Shown: positions 10,013 through 19,824 of the stretch, in pieces
Layout of the letters: each line of letters starts with the position of its first letter
Numbering within the stretch: position 1 is the first letter of the stretch
Assembly: GCF_012396235.1 (NCBI RefSeq)
Contig: NZ_JAAXPA010000011.1
Span: 124,001-188,000, forward strand
Direction of reading: 5' to 3'
DNA: 64,000 nucleotides
From: Rhodococcus opacus
GTDB lineage: Bacteria; Actinomycetota; Actinomycetes; Mycobacteriales; Mycobacteriaceae
The notes under the pieces: generated by a model
What the model was told of the DNA's origin: nothing
The model's database searches: none
The model's input: only the letters and a program-made list of their open reading frames with translations
Made by a program: the position numbers and the translations under genes

Positions 10013-12346
10013 TCAGTGATCGTCGTCGACTCTCGGGGCGAGGGCGAAGTAGTCCTCTTCCTCCTGGGCGAAATGCAAACGCAGCACCGCATACAGCCCG
10101 TACAGGCAGGCGAGAAGGTCATCACGCTGGTCCGGGCGGACCTCGCCGTGCGCCTCGACCGCGCCGAGGTGAGTTCCCAGGCGCCGACTGAGTCGATCGA
10201 TCTCCGCATGAGCCCTACTCATCGGGGCGGTAGCTTCCGCCGTTCCGAAGGCGTCCGCCAACGCGGGATACAGTTGGGTCTCCTCGGCACGTTCATGGGG
10301 CAGGACCTGCTCCACCAGGACGGTGTGTGCTCTGCGCACCGCCGCCAGTGTCTCGGTTCCGGGTTCGGCGGTCACCCGCTCTGCAGCGTCACGTATCAGC
10401 GCCAGCGCTCCCCGCAGATCGTCGTGCTCACGATCGAAACGCTGCAACAGCAGGCCGGTTTCTCGCGTCACCGTGAGTTCGGAGGAGCGGCCGCCGCGAA
10501 GGGCGCGCAGAGCGTTGAGGATGACCGCCACGTCGATTCCTTCCTGCAGCAGGGCGCCGGGCGCGGGAGCGATCCAGCCGAACGCCGCGGCGATCATCGC
10601 CAGCAGCGACAGCGTCATGCCGATCCCGGCACTCTGGATCGCGATCCGCCTCGACCGTCGTGCGATCTCCATCGCGTCCGCCAACCGGGCGAGGTGATCG
10701 GTCGTCAGCACGATATCGGCAGCCTCCGAACTGGCCGTGGCTCCCCGCGCCCCCATCGCCACTCCGACCGACGCCGCCGCCAGGGCGGGGGCGTCGTTGA
10801 TCCCGTCCCCCACCATGATCGTCACAGCCTTGCGCTTCTCCGCCTGAACTGCTGCCACCTTGTCCATGGGAGTTTGCTCCGCGAGCACGGCGTCGAGTCC
10901 CACGATGGATCCGATTTCGAGGGCGGGCGCCCGGCGGTCTCCGGTCAGCATGATCAGTCGGTCCAGTCCGGCTGCCCGCAATCGCCGCAAGGTGCGAGGC
11001 GCGTCTCGACGAAGAGGATCCCGCAGCAGGATCGCCCCTACCAGTGCGTCGTCGACCTGGACCCAGGCCACCGCCGCGCCGTCCAGGGCCGATCGCGTCG
11101 AGACGGCCTCCGCCCAGTCCGGCAACACGCCGTGATCCGAACCGACCTTCACCGCACGACCGTTCACGATGCCGGTGACCCCGGTCCCCGCCTGCTCGCT
11201 GACATCGGTGGGCAGTGGAAGCGGACAGCCCCGTGCCCTCGCGAAGCGGACGATCGACTCGGCGAGAACATGGGGTGACAGCTGGTCGACGGCTGCGGCG
11301 AGTTGAAGTACCTCGTCGGGATTGTGGCCGGGGGCGGTTGCGACGTCGAGTCCCGATGGCCTGCCGGTCGTCAGGGTTCCCGTCTTGTCCATCACCAGGG
11401 TCCGAGCTCGCCCGAGTGTTTCCAGTGCTCCACCACCGCGGATGACGACACCGATCCGTGAGGCGCGGGACAGCCCCGACACGATGGCGACAGGGGCGGC
11501 GAGCAGCAACGGACACGGGGTCGCGACCACGAGAACTGCGACCGCGCGCACGGCGGAGCCGCTCAGCCACCATGCGACGGACGACACCAGGAGGGTCAAG
11601 GGAAGGAACCAGACGGCGAAGCGGTCCGCGATCCGTACGATCGGTGCCTTGTCGGCAGCGGCCTCCTGCGCCAGTCGGACGATGCCCGAATAGGTGCTGT
11701 CCGCGGCGCTCGCGGTGGCGCGCAGCTCGATCGTCGATCCGACGTTCACCACCCCACTGCGCACCGACTCCCCGACCCGTCGCTCGACGTGGAGAGACTC
11801 CCCGGTGAGCGCGGACTCGTCCAGGACGGCCGATCGGTCGGCGACGACGACGCCGTCGACGGGGACAACCTCTCCGGACGCGACGACCAGCAGATCGGTG
11901 GGCTCGACCTCGTCCAAGGGGACGAGGAGGACGTCGTGGCCGATCCGTTTGTGTGCTCGTCGTGGTGCGTGTTCGAGGAGGGCGCGCAGATCGCGTGACG
12001 CGCGCCGCTCCGCCGCGGATTCGAGCGTGCGCCCCGTCGCGAGCATGAACCCGATGAGGGCACCTGCCAGATACTCGCCGACCGCGAGTGTTCCCGCGAG
12101 GGCGAGCACGGCGATGAGGTCGACACCAGCTGTGCGCTGACGGAGTGCCACGACGACCCAGCCCACAGCGGGCGCCAGGGACACCACCGTGCCGATCGCC
12201 CAGCACGCGTCCGCGACGCTCGGCCGACCGAGCGAAGTGGCCACCACGCCGGACACGAGCGCCACCGACGTGACTGCGAGCAGGGTGGGTGCCAACAGCC
12301 TCGTCAGGCGCGCATTCCACGTTTCGCGGGTTCGTGTGTCGTGCAT
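10013..12346 (-). CDS. Heavy-metal-type P-type ATPase fused to a C-terminal hemerythrin-like domain
   Basis: 777 residues. There is no N-terminal metal-binding domain. Membrane helices occupy the first ~90 residues, followed by an actuator domain (VLDESALTGESLHVER). The transmembrane metal motif is ATPCPLLLA (C278) instead of the usual CPC. The phosphorylation motif is DKTGTLTTG (D320) and the hinge is MVGDGINDAPALAAA. From about residue 640 to the end comes a His/Glu-rich four-helix segment (REHDDLR, HERAEETQLYP, HAEIDRL, LHFAQEEEDYF) typical of hemerythrin/HHE proteins. The ATG at 12346 follows GAGGGAAGGC. Likely a cation exporter whose cytosolic tail binds a di-iron centre. It diverges from the ctpF remnant over a strong DosR box. 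Confidence 0.87.
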   Translation of the reverse strand: MHDTRTRETWNARLTRLLAPTLLAVTSVALVSGVVATSLGRPSVADACWAIGTVVSLAPAVGWVVVALRQRTAGVDLIAVLALAGTLAVGEYLAGALIGFMLATGRTLESAAERRASRDLRALLEHAPRRAHKRIGHDVLLVPLDEVEPTDLLVVASGEVVPVDGVVVADRSAVLDESALTGESLHVERRVGESVRSGVVNVGSTIELRATASAADSTYSGIVRLAQEAAADKAPIVRIADRFAVWFLPLTLLVSSVAWWLSGSAVRAVAVLVVATPCPLLLAAPVAIVSGLSRASRIGVVIRGGGALETLGRARTLVMDKTGTLTTGRPSGLDVATAPGHNPDEVLQLAAAVDQLSPHVLAESIVRFARARGCPLPLPTDVSEQAGTGVTGIVNGRAVKVGSDHGVLPDWAEAVSTRSALDGAAVAWVQVDDALVGAILLRDPLRRDAPRTLRRLRAAGLDRLIMLTGDRRAPALEIGSIVGLDAVLAEQTPMDKVAAVQAEKRKAVTIMVGDGINDAPALAAASVGVAMGARGATASSEAADIVLTTDHLARLADAMEIARRSRRIAIQSAGIGMTLSLLAMIAAAFGWIAPAPGALLQEGIDVAVILNALRALRGGRSSELTVTRETGLLLQRFDREHDDLRGALALIRDAAERVTAEPGTETLAAVRRAHTVLVEQVLPHERAEETQLYPALADAFGTAEATAPMSRAHAEIDRLSRRLGTHLGAVEAHGEVRPDQRDDLLACLYGLYAVLRLHFAQEEEDYFALAPRVDDDH

Positions 12347-12437
12347 ATGCCTTCCCTCGTCGAGGGCCGACGCGTGAGGACGCGTGTCTCCATCGTCGCA
12401 GCCCGGACCCGGTTCGGGCTGCGTGCGACCGTAAGAG

Positions 12438-12452
12438 AGGACCAAGGTCCCT
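12438..12452. promoter_or_regulatory. Predicted DosR box between divergent P-type ATPase genes
   Basis: AGGAC-CAAG-GTCCT-type perfect inverted half-sites (AGGACCAAGGTCCCT). It is the most symmetric site in the window, 92 bp from the leftward start and 99 bp from the rightward start. It could activate either or both. Confidence 0.7.
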
Positions 12453-12550
12453 TTCCCCGCAACCGTCGATGGCGCACCGTCGGAGAAGAACCCCGCCGGG
12501 CCCGTCCCACGTGATCCGTACCGGAACGACCCGACGACCAGGAGCGCACG

Positions 12551-13756
12551 ATGGTGACGCCGACGAAGACAGCTCGCGTGGACCCTCAGGAGTCGACCGA
12601 CCGGCTACTGCGTGACCTCCGCACCAGACGGGATGGACTGTCACGGAGGGAAGCGGAGCGACGAACACTCGTCTACGGGACCAATGAACTGATTCGGCAT
12701 CGCGGTCGCACCTGGCCCCGGCAGTTACTGCGGCAATTCACGCATCCGTTGGCGCTGCTCTTGTGGATGGCTGCCGTACTCGCCGTCTTCAGCGGCTCAG
12801 CGCCGCTGGGTGTCGCGATTGTCATCGTGATCCTGCTCAACGCCGCGTTCGCGTTCGTGCAGGAACGACACGCCGAGCAGGCGGTCGAAGCATTGGCGGC
12901 CTTTCTGCCGACCAGGGCGCGCGTCGCCCGTCAGGGAACGACGGAGACGGTCGACGTCCGGTCGCTCGTGCCGGGGGACGTGATCTTCCTGACCGAAGGA
13001 GACCGCGTGTCCGCCGATGCGCGACTCCTGCCGGGATCGCTCGAGATGGGTCTGGCGTTCATCCCGCTGGGGACGCTCATGGCGGGGTTGTCGCTCGACG
13101 ATTCGGTCAATTTCGATCGGGCTCCTGGTCGCCAACGTGCCGGAGGGCCTACTGCCGACGATCACGTTGGCTCTCGCGGTGGGCGTGCGTACTCTCGCCA
13201 GACAGGGCGCCCTGGTCAAACGTCTCTCCGCTGTGGAAACACTCGGCTCCACCAGCGTCATCTGTACCGACAAGACCGGCACTCCTCGTCCGGTCGTGGG
13301 GTCTGCTGGGAGGTGTGTCGGCAGTATTGGTGATGACGCTCTTCTTCGCGACACTTCTCGAAGGTGGCTGGTATCTGGGTGCCGATGTGGGTGCCGGAAT
13401 CCTGCACCACACCTGGCAATCGGCGACGACGATGAGCTTCCTCGGCATCGTCGCCTGCCAGATCGGCACTGCGTTCGCCTCGCGAACCGAGCACGCATCG
13501 CTCGCAAAGGTTGGAGTCGCGTCCAACCCCCCTGTTGCTGTGGGGAATCGCCTTCGAAGTGTGTTTCGCCGCGCTGGTCGTCACGGTGCCGGTGCTTCGA
13601 CATATCTTCGGAACCGTGATTCCGCAGTGGCATCAGGTGCTGTGGCTCCTTCCGCTGCCGTTCATCGTCTGGGGATGTGACGAAGCGTGGCGGTGGCACC
13701 GGCGACGGACACCCGGGAGCGTTGCGCCCCGGTCGCCCGCCGAGGTCCCGCAGTAG
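12551..13756 (+). pseudogene. ctpF: Decayed CtpF-like cation-transporting P-type ATPase
   Basis: An intact start (12551, with ATPase N-terminal and actuator sequence up to LLPGSLEM) is joined in frame to [22 protein letters not shown], so the segment between the actuator and TM4 is deleted. Near 13115 the reading moves to another frame, giving [21 protein letters not shown] and the phosphorylation motif CTDKTGT (about 13262-13283). Immediately afterwards the whole nucleotide-binding region is missing. The C-terminal membrane part continues in a third frame ([21 protein letters not shown], about 13290). A last frame change near 13525 leads into [17 protein letters not shown] through 13756. Two large deletions plus three frame changes mean it cannot work. 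ctpF (Rv1997) is a DosR-regulon gene in M. tuberculosis. Confidence 0.9.
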
Positions 13757-13767
13757 CCGCGTCGCCC

Positions 13768-14016
13768 TCACGTGTGTGTTTGCGAGGCAATGTACTCGAC
13801 GATGTCCTCCACGGTCACCAGTGTCGCGTAGTCGGATTCCGGGATATCGACGCCGAACACGGCATGCAGGCGCACGAGGAAGTTCAGCCAGTCCATCGAA
13901 TCCAGATCGACCTGATCGCGCAACGGCACATCCGAGGACAGTTCCTCGTCCTCGATCTCCGGTGCGATCTCCCGCAATGCGCGTATGACTCTCGAGTCGA
14001 TCGTCTCGCTGTTCAT
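13768..14016 (-). CDS. Acyl carrier protein
   Basis: 82 residues, acidic and helical. The phosphopantetheine attachment motif is DLDSMDWLNF with S40 as the modified serine. It is the last gene of a leftward operon, 9 bp after the dehydrogenase E2 gene. A carrier protein here suggests that acetyl or acyl groups made by the upstream enzymes are passed to an acyl-ACP process; the partner enzyme is not identified. Length and motif are standard for a stand-alone ACP. Confidence 0.9.
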   Translation of the reverse strand: MNSETIDSRVIRALREIAPEIEDEELSSDVPLRDQVDLDSMDWLNFLVRLHAVFGVDIPESDYATLVTVEDIVEYIASQTHT

Positions 14017-14025
14017 CTGTCGTCC

Positions 14026-15216
14026 TCACCACTTGTCCGGCTGTTGGAGCAGTTCGTTGATTCTGGTCAGGAACTGTGCGCCCCGTGTTCCGTCGCTGGC
14101 ACGGTGATCGGCGGCGAGGGTAGCTGTCACGACCGTCGCGACCTGCAGATCTCCGTCGAACACCCAGGGGCGTTCACTGGGCCTCCCGAAACCCACCAAC
14201 GCCACCTGAGGCGGATAGATCACACCGAAAACCGAGGTGACCCCACGTTCCCCGAGGTTCGTCACGGTCAACGTCGGGTCCGACATCTCGGAACTGCGCA
14301 GCGAACCGGCACGGGCCCGGGTCACCAGATCGCCGAGTTCCACCATCAGCTGGGAGAGGGGTTTGTCGGCGGTGTCGTGGACCGCGGGAGCGACCAGACC
14401 TCCGTCTCTCAGAGAGATCGCCACCCCGAGGTGGATGTGGGGTGCCGGCCGGAACTCGCCGTCCAGCCAGAACCCGTTGAGGTCCGGGAACTGCCGGGCA
14501 GCGAGCGCCACCGCCTTGAGTTGCACAGCGGCGAGGAGGACTCGTTCGGTGATCGGACGGGCGGCATTTTCGGTGCGCAACCAGTCCGTCGCCGTCCGCA
14601 GTGGAATCTCGTCCATCAGGTAGTAGTGCGGGATCTCCCGCTTGGAGCGGCTCATGGAAGCAGCGATCGCGCGACGCATATCGCGGGTCTTGGCCTTGGC
14701 CTCGGCCTTGGCCTTCGCCTCGGCCGGTCCAGGCTCGATGCTGTGGGCTGCCGCGCGCTGAACATCGTCGAGCGTGACCGCAGCACCGGCGCCTGTCCCG
14801 GTGACACCGGCGAGATCGATCCCTGTCCTTTCCGCTTCCCTGCGCGCCCTGGGCGAGACCTTGCGCCGTGGTGCCGGTGCCGGTGCCGGTGCTGGTGCCG
14901 GTGCTGGTTCCGGTGCGGTGGCGACCGTGGTGGTGCCGGGCACCGCATCGGCAGACGGTCGCTCGGGCGGTGGTGATTCTCCGGGACTCGACAGCGTTGC
15001 CAACGGGGTTCCGACCGACACGGTCGTTCCGGGCTCGACGAGCAACCGGTGAACGGTGCCGCTCTGCCAGATCTCCACGTCCACGGCCGCTTTCACGGTG
15101 TCGACCGTCGCTATCGCCTGACCGCGCTCGACCTCGTCACCGGGTTTGACCAACCAGTCCGTCAACGTTCCCTCATCCATGTCGGCGCCCAGGGAAGGCA
15201 GCGTGAAATCAAACAT
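14026..15216 (-). CDS. Dihydrolipoamide acyltransferase, E2 of a 2-oxoacid dehydrogenase complex
   Basis: 396 residues. The N-terminal lipoyl domain has lipoylated K42 (DTVKAAVDV). An Ala-Pro linker (about 105-125) follows, then an E1/E3-binding domain (KVSPRARREAERTGIDL, about 128-160), an Ala/Lys/Glu linker, and the catalytic domain ending in DHRASDGTRGAQF with the HxxxDG active site. Transfers the acyl group from lipoate to CoA. Spaced 15 bp after E1-beta. No E3 (lipoamide dehydrogenase) gene lies nearby, so a housekeeping E3 is presumably used. Confidence 0.92.
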   Translation of the reverse strand: MFDFTLPSLGADMDEGTLTDWLVKPGDEVERGQAIATVDTVKAAVDVEIWQSGTVHRLLVEPGTTVSVGTPLATLSSPGESPPPERPSADAVPGTTTVATAPEPAPAPAPAPAPAPRRKVSPRARREAERTGIDLAGVTGTGAGAAVTLDDVQRAAAHSIEPGPAEAKAKAEAKAKTRDMRRAIAASMSRSKREIPHYYLMDEIPLRTATDWLRTENAARPITERVLLAAVQLKAVALAARQFPDLNGFWLDGEFRPAPHIHLGVAISLRDGGLVAPAVHDTADKPLSQLMVELGDLVTRARAGSLRSSEMSDPTLTVTNLGERGVTSVFGVIYPPQVALVGFGRPSERPWVFDGDLQVATVVTATLAADHRASDGTRGAQFLTRINELLQQPDKW

Positions 15217-15231
15217 GGCTATGCCTCGTTC

Positions 15232-16206
15232 CTACCGATCGCCGATCACATTCCACGCCGTGGACACAATGGTCTCGACCTGAGGAAGGGTCGCGTATTC
15301 GAGATGCTTGGCGTACGGGACCGGGACCTCGGCGCTGCACACGCGGCGAGGTGGCGCGTCGAGCTCGTAGAATTCGCGTTCGACTATCTGCGCCATGACT
15401 TCCGCCGCGAGACTGCCGGTGCGCCAGCCCTCGTCGACCACCACGGCACGGTGTGTCTTCCGGACCGACGCGGCGATGGTGTCGGTGTCGAGGGGGCGCA
15501 GCACCCGAAGGTCGACGACCTCGGCGGCGATTCCCTTCTCTGCCAGTACGTCGGCGGCGGCGAGGGCCTTGGGCAGCGAACCGCCGTACGTGATCAGGCT
15601 GATGTGGTTTCCCTCCCGGCGTACCGCTGCCGAGTCGATGTCGACCGGGACGGGCCCCTCGAGGTCTTCCGACGAGTTGTACAGCTGGGTGTGTTCGAAG
15701 ATGATCACCGGATCGGGGTCCGCGAGGGCCGGTCGGAGCATGCCGCGCGCGTCCGCCACTGTCGCGGGCGCCAGGACCCGGATTCCGGGGATGTGGGCGT
15801 ACCAGTTCTCGAGGCTGTGCGAATGCTGCGCGGCGAGTTGCCTGCCGGCGCCGGTCGCCATGCGCACCACCACGGGGACGGAGAATTGTCCGCCCGACAT
15901 GTGCCGGAGCGACGCTGCGGTGTTTACGATCTGGTCGAGCGCGAGCAGGCTGAAGTTGACGGTCATCACCTCGATGATCGGGCGCATCCCGCCCACGGCC
16001 GCCCCGATCCCCACTCCCACGAAACCCAACTCCGAGAGCGGGGTGTCGCGGATCCGCTCGTCCCCGAATTCGGCGAGCAGGCCCTTGGACACCGCGTACG
16101 TGCCGCCGTAGCGTCCGACATCCTCACCCATGAGGAACACCCGCGGATCGGAGTGCATCGCCTCACGGATCGCTTCCCGCATCGCGTCCCGGTAGCTGAT
16201 CTTCAC
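15232..16206 (-). CDS. 2-oxoacid dehydrogenase E1 component, beta subunit
   Basis: 324 residues from a GTG start ([16 protein letters not shown]) that overlaps the E1-alpha stop as GTGA. A longer in-frame extension to 16701 lies wholly within the E1-alpha gene and is rejected. Typical beta-subunit features: [48 protein letters not shown]. Forms an alpha2-beta2 thiamine-diphosphate decarboxylase with the neighbouring gene. Substrate (pyruvate, acetoin or branched-chain 2-oxoacid) cannot be fixed by eye; the linked acetyl-CoA synthetase favours pyruvate or acetoin. Confidence 0.92.
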   Translation of the reverse strand: MKISYRDAMREAIREAMHSDPRVFLMGEDVGRYGGTYAVSKGLLAEFGDERIRDTPLSELGFVGVGIGAAVGGMRPIIEVMTVNFSLLALDQIVNTAASLRHMSGGQFSVPVVVRMATGAGRQLAAQHSHSLENWYAHIPGIRVLAPATVADARGMLRPALADPDPVIIFEHTQLYNSSEDLEGPVPVDIDSAAVRREGNHISLITYGGSLPKALAAADVLAEKGIAAEVVDLRVLRPLDTDTIAASVRKTHRAVVVDEGWRTGSLAAEVMAQIVEREFYELDAPPRRVCSAEVPVPYAKHLEYATLPQVETIVSTAWNVIGDR

Positions 16207-17201
16207 GACGCCTCCTCTGTTCGCGCCGGCGTGAGCACGTCGCGCAGGAGGTCCCCGGGCGCCTCCCAGGTGCCTGCCTCGGCGAAGTTCACCGCGGCAT
16301 CGACCTCCGACATGACGCGGTCGTCGATGCGGAGGAACTCCTCCTCCGAGAACAGCCCGAGCGCTTTGAGCCGCGCCGAGAAGGTGTGAATCGGACCCCT
16401 CTCCTTCCAGGACTCCACTTCCGCCTTGTCGCGATACAGTTCCGGGTCGAACATCGAATGGGCACGAAATCGGTACGTCTGGAATTCGATGAAGAAGGGG
16501 CCGCCGGTCGTGCGGACGTGCGCGGCGCCGGAGCGGGCCGCGTGCAGGGTAGCAATCACATCCATGCCGTCCGCCTTGAGCGTCGGGACGTCGAACGACG
16601 CGGCTTTGACGCACAGATCCGTTTGAGATTCCGAGCGGGACAAGGCCGTGCCCATGGCGTACAGGTTGTTTTCGCAGCAGAACAGCACCGGCAACTGCCA
16701 CAGCGATGCGAGATTCATGGTCTCGTGAAAGGCGCCCTCCGCCATCGCGCCCTCGCCGAAGAAGCAGGCCGTCACTCGGCGCTTACCCTGCATCTTGTCG
16801 GCCAACGCCAGACCGGCCGCGAGCGGCAGACCGCCGGCGACGATCGCATTGCCCCCGTAGAACCGGGTGGCGGCATCGAACAGATGCATCGATCCGCCTC
16901 GCCCCCTCGAACAGCCTTCGCGTTTCCCGAACATCTCGGCCATGATCGAGTTCATCGGGACACCGTGCACCAGCGCGTGGCCGTGCTCGCGGTAGGTCGC
17001 GACCACCGCATCGCCCGGAGACAGGGCATGCAAGGCCCCGACCGCGACCGCTTCCTCCCCCACATACAGATGCAGGAACCCGCGGATCTTCTGGGCGCCG
17101 TACAGCTCCGCAGCCTTCTCCTCGAAGCGTCGAATGCGCAGCATGTCCGTCAGCAACTCGACCGCGAACGCCTTGTCGTAGGGAAAGTCCGGGGCAGTCA
17201 T
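16203..17201 (-). CDS. 2-oxoacid dehydrogenase E1 component, alpha subunit
   Basis: 332 residues. The thiamine-diphosphate binding motif runs from [17 protein letters not shown] to the terminal Asn pair in CCENN (about 168-197). [17 protein letters not shown] and GRGGSMHLF are typical of pyruvate/acetoin-type alpha subunits. The ATG overlaps the acsA stop (ATGA). Catalyses oxidative decarboxylation and reductive acylation of the E2 lipoyl group. Confidence 0.93.
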   Translation of the reverse strand: MTAPDFPYDKAFAVELLTDMLRIRRFEEKAAELYGAQKIRGFLHLYVGEEAVAVGALHALSPGDAVVATYREHGHALVHGVPMNSIMAEMFGKREGCSRGRGGSMHLFDAATRFYGGNAIVAGGLPLAAGLALADKMQGKRRVTACFFGEGAMAEGAFHETMNLASLWQLPVLFCCENNLYAMGTALSRSESQTDLCVKAASFDVPTLKADGMDVIATLHAARSGAAHVRTTGGPFFIEFQTYRFRAHSMFDPELYRDKAEVESWKERGPIHTFSARLKALGLFSEEEFLRIDDRVMSEVDAAVNFAEAGTWEAPGDLLRDVLTPARTEEAS

Positions 17202-18967
17202 CCACCCACCTCCAAAGTCGATGTGTCCCCCTCCGGCAGACCCAGTTCGCGTGCCTTCAGCAGCCTGCGCATGATCTTGCCGCTCCGTGTGTGCGGGAGA
17301 ACCTCCACGAACTCGATCTCCTTGGGGGCGACCGAGGCGCCGAGTTTCTTGCGGGAGTACCCGAGAAGTTCACGGCGCAGGGCGTCGTCCGCGTTCCAGC
17401 CCGTCTTCACGGACACGAAGGCTTTGACCACGGCACCCACGATCGGATCCGGCTTGCCGATGACTCCCGCTTCGGCGACCGCGGGATGCTCCATGAGGAC
17501 GTTCTCCACCTCGAACGGACCGATGAGGTGACCCGCCGATTTGATAACGTCGTCGGCCCGACCCACGAACCAGTAATAGCCGTCCGCGTCGCGCTTGGCC
17601 AAGTCGCCGGTCAGGTACCAGTCGCCCGCGAAGGCGCGCCGGTACCGGTCGTCATTGTGCAGGTAACCGCGGAACATCGAGGGCCAGCCTCGGCGTATCG
17701 CGAGTTCCCCCTCCACATTCGGTGTTTCGACGGTTTCGATGCCGCCGTCCCCTGTGCGTCGGACGATGGCGGCGTCGATGCCCGGGAGGGGTCGTCCCAT
17801 CGATCCGGGTTTGATGGCGAAACCGGGTGTGTTGGCGATCATGATGCCGCCCGTTTCGGTTTGCCACCAGTTGTCGTGGATGGGCCGACCGAGCACGTCT
17901 CGTCCCCACAGAACGGCGTCGGGGTTGAGTGGTTCGCCGACACTGGCGATGAGCCGCAGGTGGGGGTAGGAGTATTTGTGCGCCAACTCCGGCCCGGACT
18001 TCATCAGCATGCGGATCGCGGTCGGCGCGGTGTACCAGACCGTGACGGCCTGCTCCTCGAGGATGCGGTACCACCGTTCGGCATCGAATTCGTTGCTGTC
18101 GACGATCGACGTCACGCCGTGCAGCAACGGTGTGATCACCCCGTACGACGTGCCGGTGACCCAGCCAGGATCCGCCGTGCACCAGAATACGTCCGATGGA
18201 TGCAGGTCCAGGGCGAACAACCCGGTCGCATAATGGGTGGCCACGGCGCCGTGGACATGGACCGCGCCCTTCGGGGTACCGGTCGTTCCGCTGGTGAAAT
18301 GTAGCAGGGCAACATCGTCGGCGCAGGTCGGGGTGATATCGCAGTCCCCGTCGGCGTCCACCATCATGCTGTGGAAGTCGAGCGTGTCCGGAACGTCGGT
18401 GATCGAACCGGCATCCCCCACCACCAGCACGTGGCGCAAGGACGGCACCGAGTCGCGGATCTTCTCCACCCGCCGCCGATACAGCTGCTCGGTGGTCACC
18501 AGGACTTGGGCGTCGCCGAGCCGAAGTCTCGTGGCCAACGGCTCGGGGCCGAAGGCGGAGAACAACGGGGAGACCACGCTTCCGTTGCGCAACGCCCCGA
18601 GGATGCTGACGTACAGCTCCGGAATACGACCGGTGAACACGAAGACGGGGTCGCCCTTCCCCACGCCGAGTCCGCGCAGCACGGCGGTGAACTTGCGGAC
18701 TCGGTGCGCGAAGTCACCGAAGGTGACCTCGGTGACGGGTAGCTCGCCGGCGCCCTTGTTCGGACCCACGAACCGGAACGCGACCTTGTCCCGCTGCGGC
18801 CCACAGTCGTGGCGGTCGACCGCGTAATACGCGATGTTGCAGCCACCGGGGGCCGGCCCGAGTCGACGCTCGATGGCAGACCACGAAAACCGGGACCGTT
18901 CACCGTCGTAGTCGGTGAAGTTCGGTGCCACCCCACTGGTGGGCGGCGATGTGGGAGTGATGCTCAT
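17198..18967 (-). CDS. acsA: Acetyl-CoA synthetase (AMP-forming)
   Basis: 589 residues. ATP/AMP signature [11 protein letters not shown] near 228-238; [26 protein letters not shown] near 475; C-terminal RSGKIMRR with K564, the lysine that is the usual site of regulatory acetylation in this family. At 589 residues it is shorter than the classical Acs (~650) and matches the acetate/propionate AcsA subgroup. It begins 9 bp after the DUF1876 gene and overlaps the next gene by 4 bp, so acetate activation and 2-oxoacid oxidation are co-transcribed as two routes to acyl-CoA. Confidence 0.92.
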   Translation of the reverse strand: MSITPTSPPTSGVAPNFTDYDGERSRFSWSAIERRLGPAPGGCNIAYYAVDRHDCGPQRDKVAFRFVGPNKGAGELPVTEVTFGDFAHRVRKFTAVLRGLGVGKGDPVFVFTGRIPELYVSILGALRNGSVVSPLFSAFGPEPLATRLRLGDAQVLVTTEQLYRRRVEKIRDSVPSLRHVLVVGDAGSITDVPDTLDFHSMMVDADGDCDITPTCADDVALLHFTSGTTGTPKGAVHVHGAVATHYATGLFALDLHPSDVFWCTADPGWVTGTSYGVITPLLHGVTSIVDSNEFDAERWYRILEEQAVTVWYTAPTAIRMLMKSGPELAHKYSYPHLRLIASVGEPLNPDAVLWGRDVLGRPIHDNWWQTETGGIMIANTPGFAIKPGSMGRPLPGIDAAIVRRTGDGGIETVETPNVEGELAIRRGWPSMFRGYLHNDDRYRRAFAGDWYLTGDLAKRDADGYYWFVGRADDVIKSAGHLIGPFEVENVLMEHPAVAEAGVIGKPDPIVGAVVKAFVSVKTGWNADDALRRELLGYSRKKLGASVAPKEIEFVEVLPHTRSGKIMRRLLKARELGLPEGDTSTLEVGG

Positions 18968-18976
18968 GGCCGCTGA

Positions 18977-19297
18977 TCACAATCCGCGTCCGCATGCAGC
19001 CGCGTCCTCTGTGGCTGCCAGCTCGAACAATTGGTGCGCCAAGTCGGTCAATGCACGAGCAGCAGCCATCTCGCGGCTGACCTGTACTGTGCCGTGTCGA
19101 GAGTGGCAGCCGGCCTCTCCCCGTCCCTCGAGGAGGGTCTTGTCGTGTGTACGCAGGCGCGCCCTGGCCTGGGAACGGGTCGGCTCCGCGTCGGGTTCGT
19201 ATATCTCGATCTCCACAGGCCACATAGTCGCGGGCAGCGGTCTGGTCACCGCCGCTCCGGGCCCCTGCACATCGCGCCCGTGCCACTGGTCCGTCAT
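18977..19297 (-). CDS. DUF1876 protein (Rv1738/Rv2632c family)
   Basis: 106 residues. The core VEIEIYEPDAEPTRSQARAR, then the S-R-E-M-AAARALTDLAHQL segment, matches the DUF1876 fold of Rv1738. Rv1738 is a strongly hypoxia-induced DosR-regulon protein with structural likeness to ribosome hibernation factors. The start is the ATG at 19297: AGGAG (19304-19308) would sit directly against the alternative GTG at 19303. It overlaps the upstream gene by 4 bp (ATGA). Confidence 0.85.
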   Translation of the reverse strand: MTDQWHGRDVQGPGAAVTRPLPATMWPVEIEIYEPDAEPTRSQARARLRTHDKTLLEGRGEAGCHSRHGTVQVSREMAAARALTDLAHQLFELAATEDAAACGRGL

Positions 19298-19647
19298 GGC
19301 CACTCCTGTTCGATTGCTGTGTGGTGACGCTCGGTAACGGGGCCCGGTCCCCCGGATCGGTGGGCCACGATCACTCGGTTGCGCGGTGTGGGATCACAAC
19401 GCTCGGACGGCGACCGTTCAGGATGCCGTTCGAGTGCCGTGACGAGCCGTTGCCGGGCAACTCGCTCGGCCAGTTCCGGTATGTCGGCGATCGGCACCCC
19501 CGCGAGATCCGAAATGCTGCCCGCGACTATCCGGGCAATCGCGTCCCGCGTGAAACTCCCCCCGAACTCGGGAATCAGCCGCTCCACCACCGGGGCCTGC
19601 GCATGCACCATCGACGTGGTCTCCGTGTCACTGTTCGTGCTGGTCAT
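19294..19647 (-). CDS. Three-helix-bundle domain protein, first gene of the leftward acetyl-CoA operon
   Basis: 117 residues. Residues about 18-75 (VERLIPEFGGSFTRDAIARI to LAERVARQRL) form the helical pattern of a small actinobacterial dimerisation domain often found before tyrosine-phosphatase-like or regulatory proteins. The rest is basic and low in structure. The start at 19647 lacks a strong ribosome site; an ATG at 19704 is an alternative but leaves only 30 bp to the DosR boxes. Function unknown. Confidence 0.65.
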   Translation of the reverse strand: MTSTNSDTETTSMVHAQAPVVERLIPEFGGSFTRDAIARIVAGSISDLAGVPIADIPELAERVARQRLVTALERHPERSPSERCDPTPRNRVIVAHRSGGPGPVTERHHTAIEQEWP

Positions 19648-19733
19648 TGCGTTTCGAGGATCCTTCGATGCCGGGTGGGCGTCCTTGGTTTCCTTCAGCA
19701 TCGCGAACCCACCGACACCGGCAATAGAGGCGA

Positions 19734-19760
19734 AGGACCGTAGTCGAGGACCAAAGGCTC
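19734..19760. promoter_or_regulatory. Two adjacent predicted DosR boxes in a divergent promoter
   Basis: AGGAC-CGTA-GTCG (19734-19746) is followed directly by AGGAC-CAAA-GGCTC (19747-19760), a 13-bp phase. They sit between the leftward seven-gene operon and the rightward GNAT/Rv2004c/pfkB operon (start 19825). DosR in mycobacteria commonly binds paired sites, so this may control both directions. Confidence 0.62.
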
Positions 19761-19824
19761 TGACGCCGCGTCCGCCTCCCACGCTTGAATGAATTCCGAC
19801 GGCCGACGACGGAGGTGACGGTGC

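Noticed and set aside
10428..12668. 746-codon frame overlapping the P-type ATPase on the same strand
   Set aside because: Arg/Gly/Pro-rich shadow; the ATPase frame carries every catalytic motif.
12551..13756. ctpF frame changes as sequencing errors
   Set aside because: Single-base errors cannot explain the loss of the whole nucleotide-binding region and the actuator-TM4 segment.
14871..14925. GGTGCC/GGTGCT-rich DNA repeat
   Set aside because: It simply encodes the Ala-Pro linker of the E2 protein, a normal feature of such proteins.
15232..16701. Long version of E1-beta starting at 16701
   Set aside because: The extra 165 codons lie in the E1-alpha gene in another frame and do not resemble E1; the GTG at 16206 gives a standard start and a 4-bp overlap.
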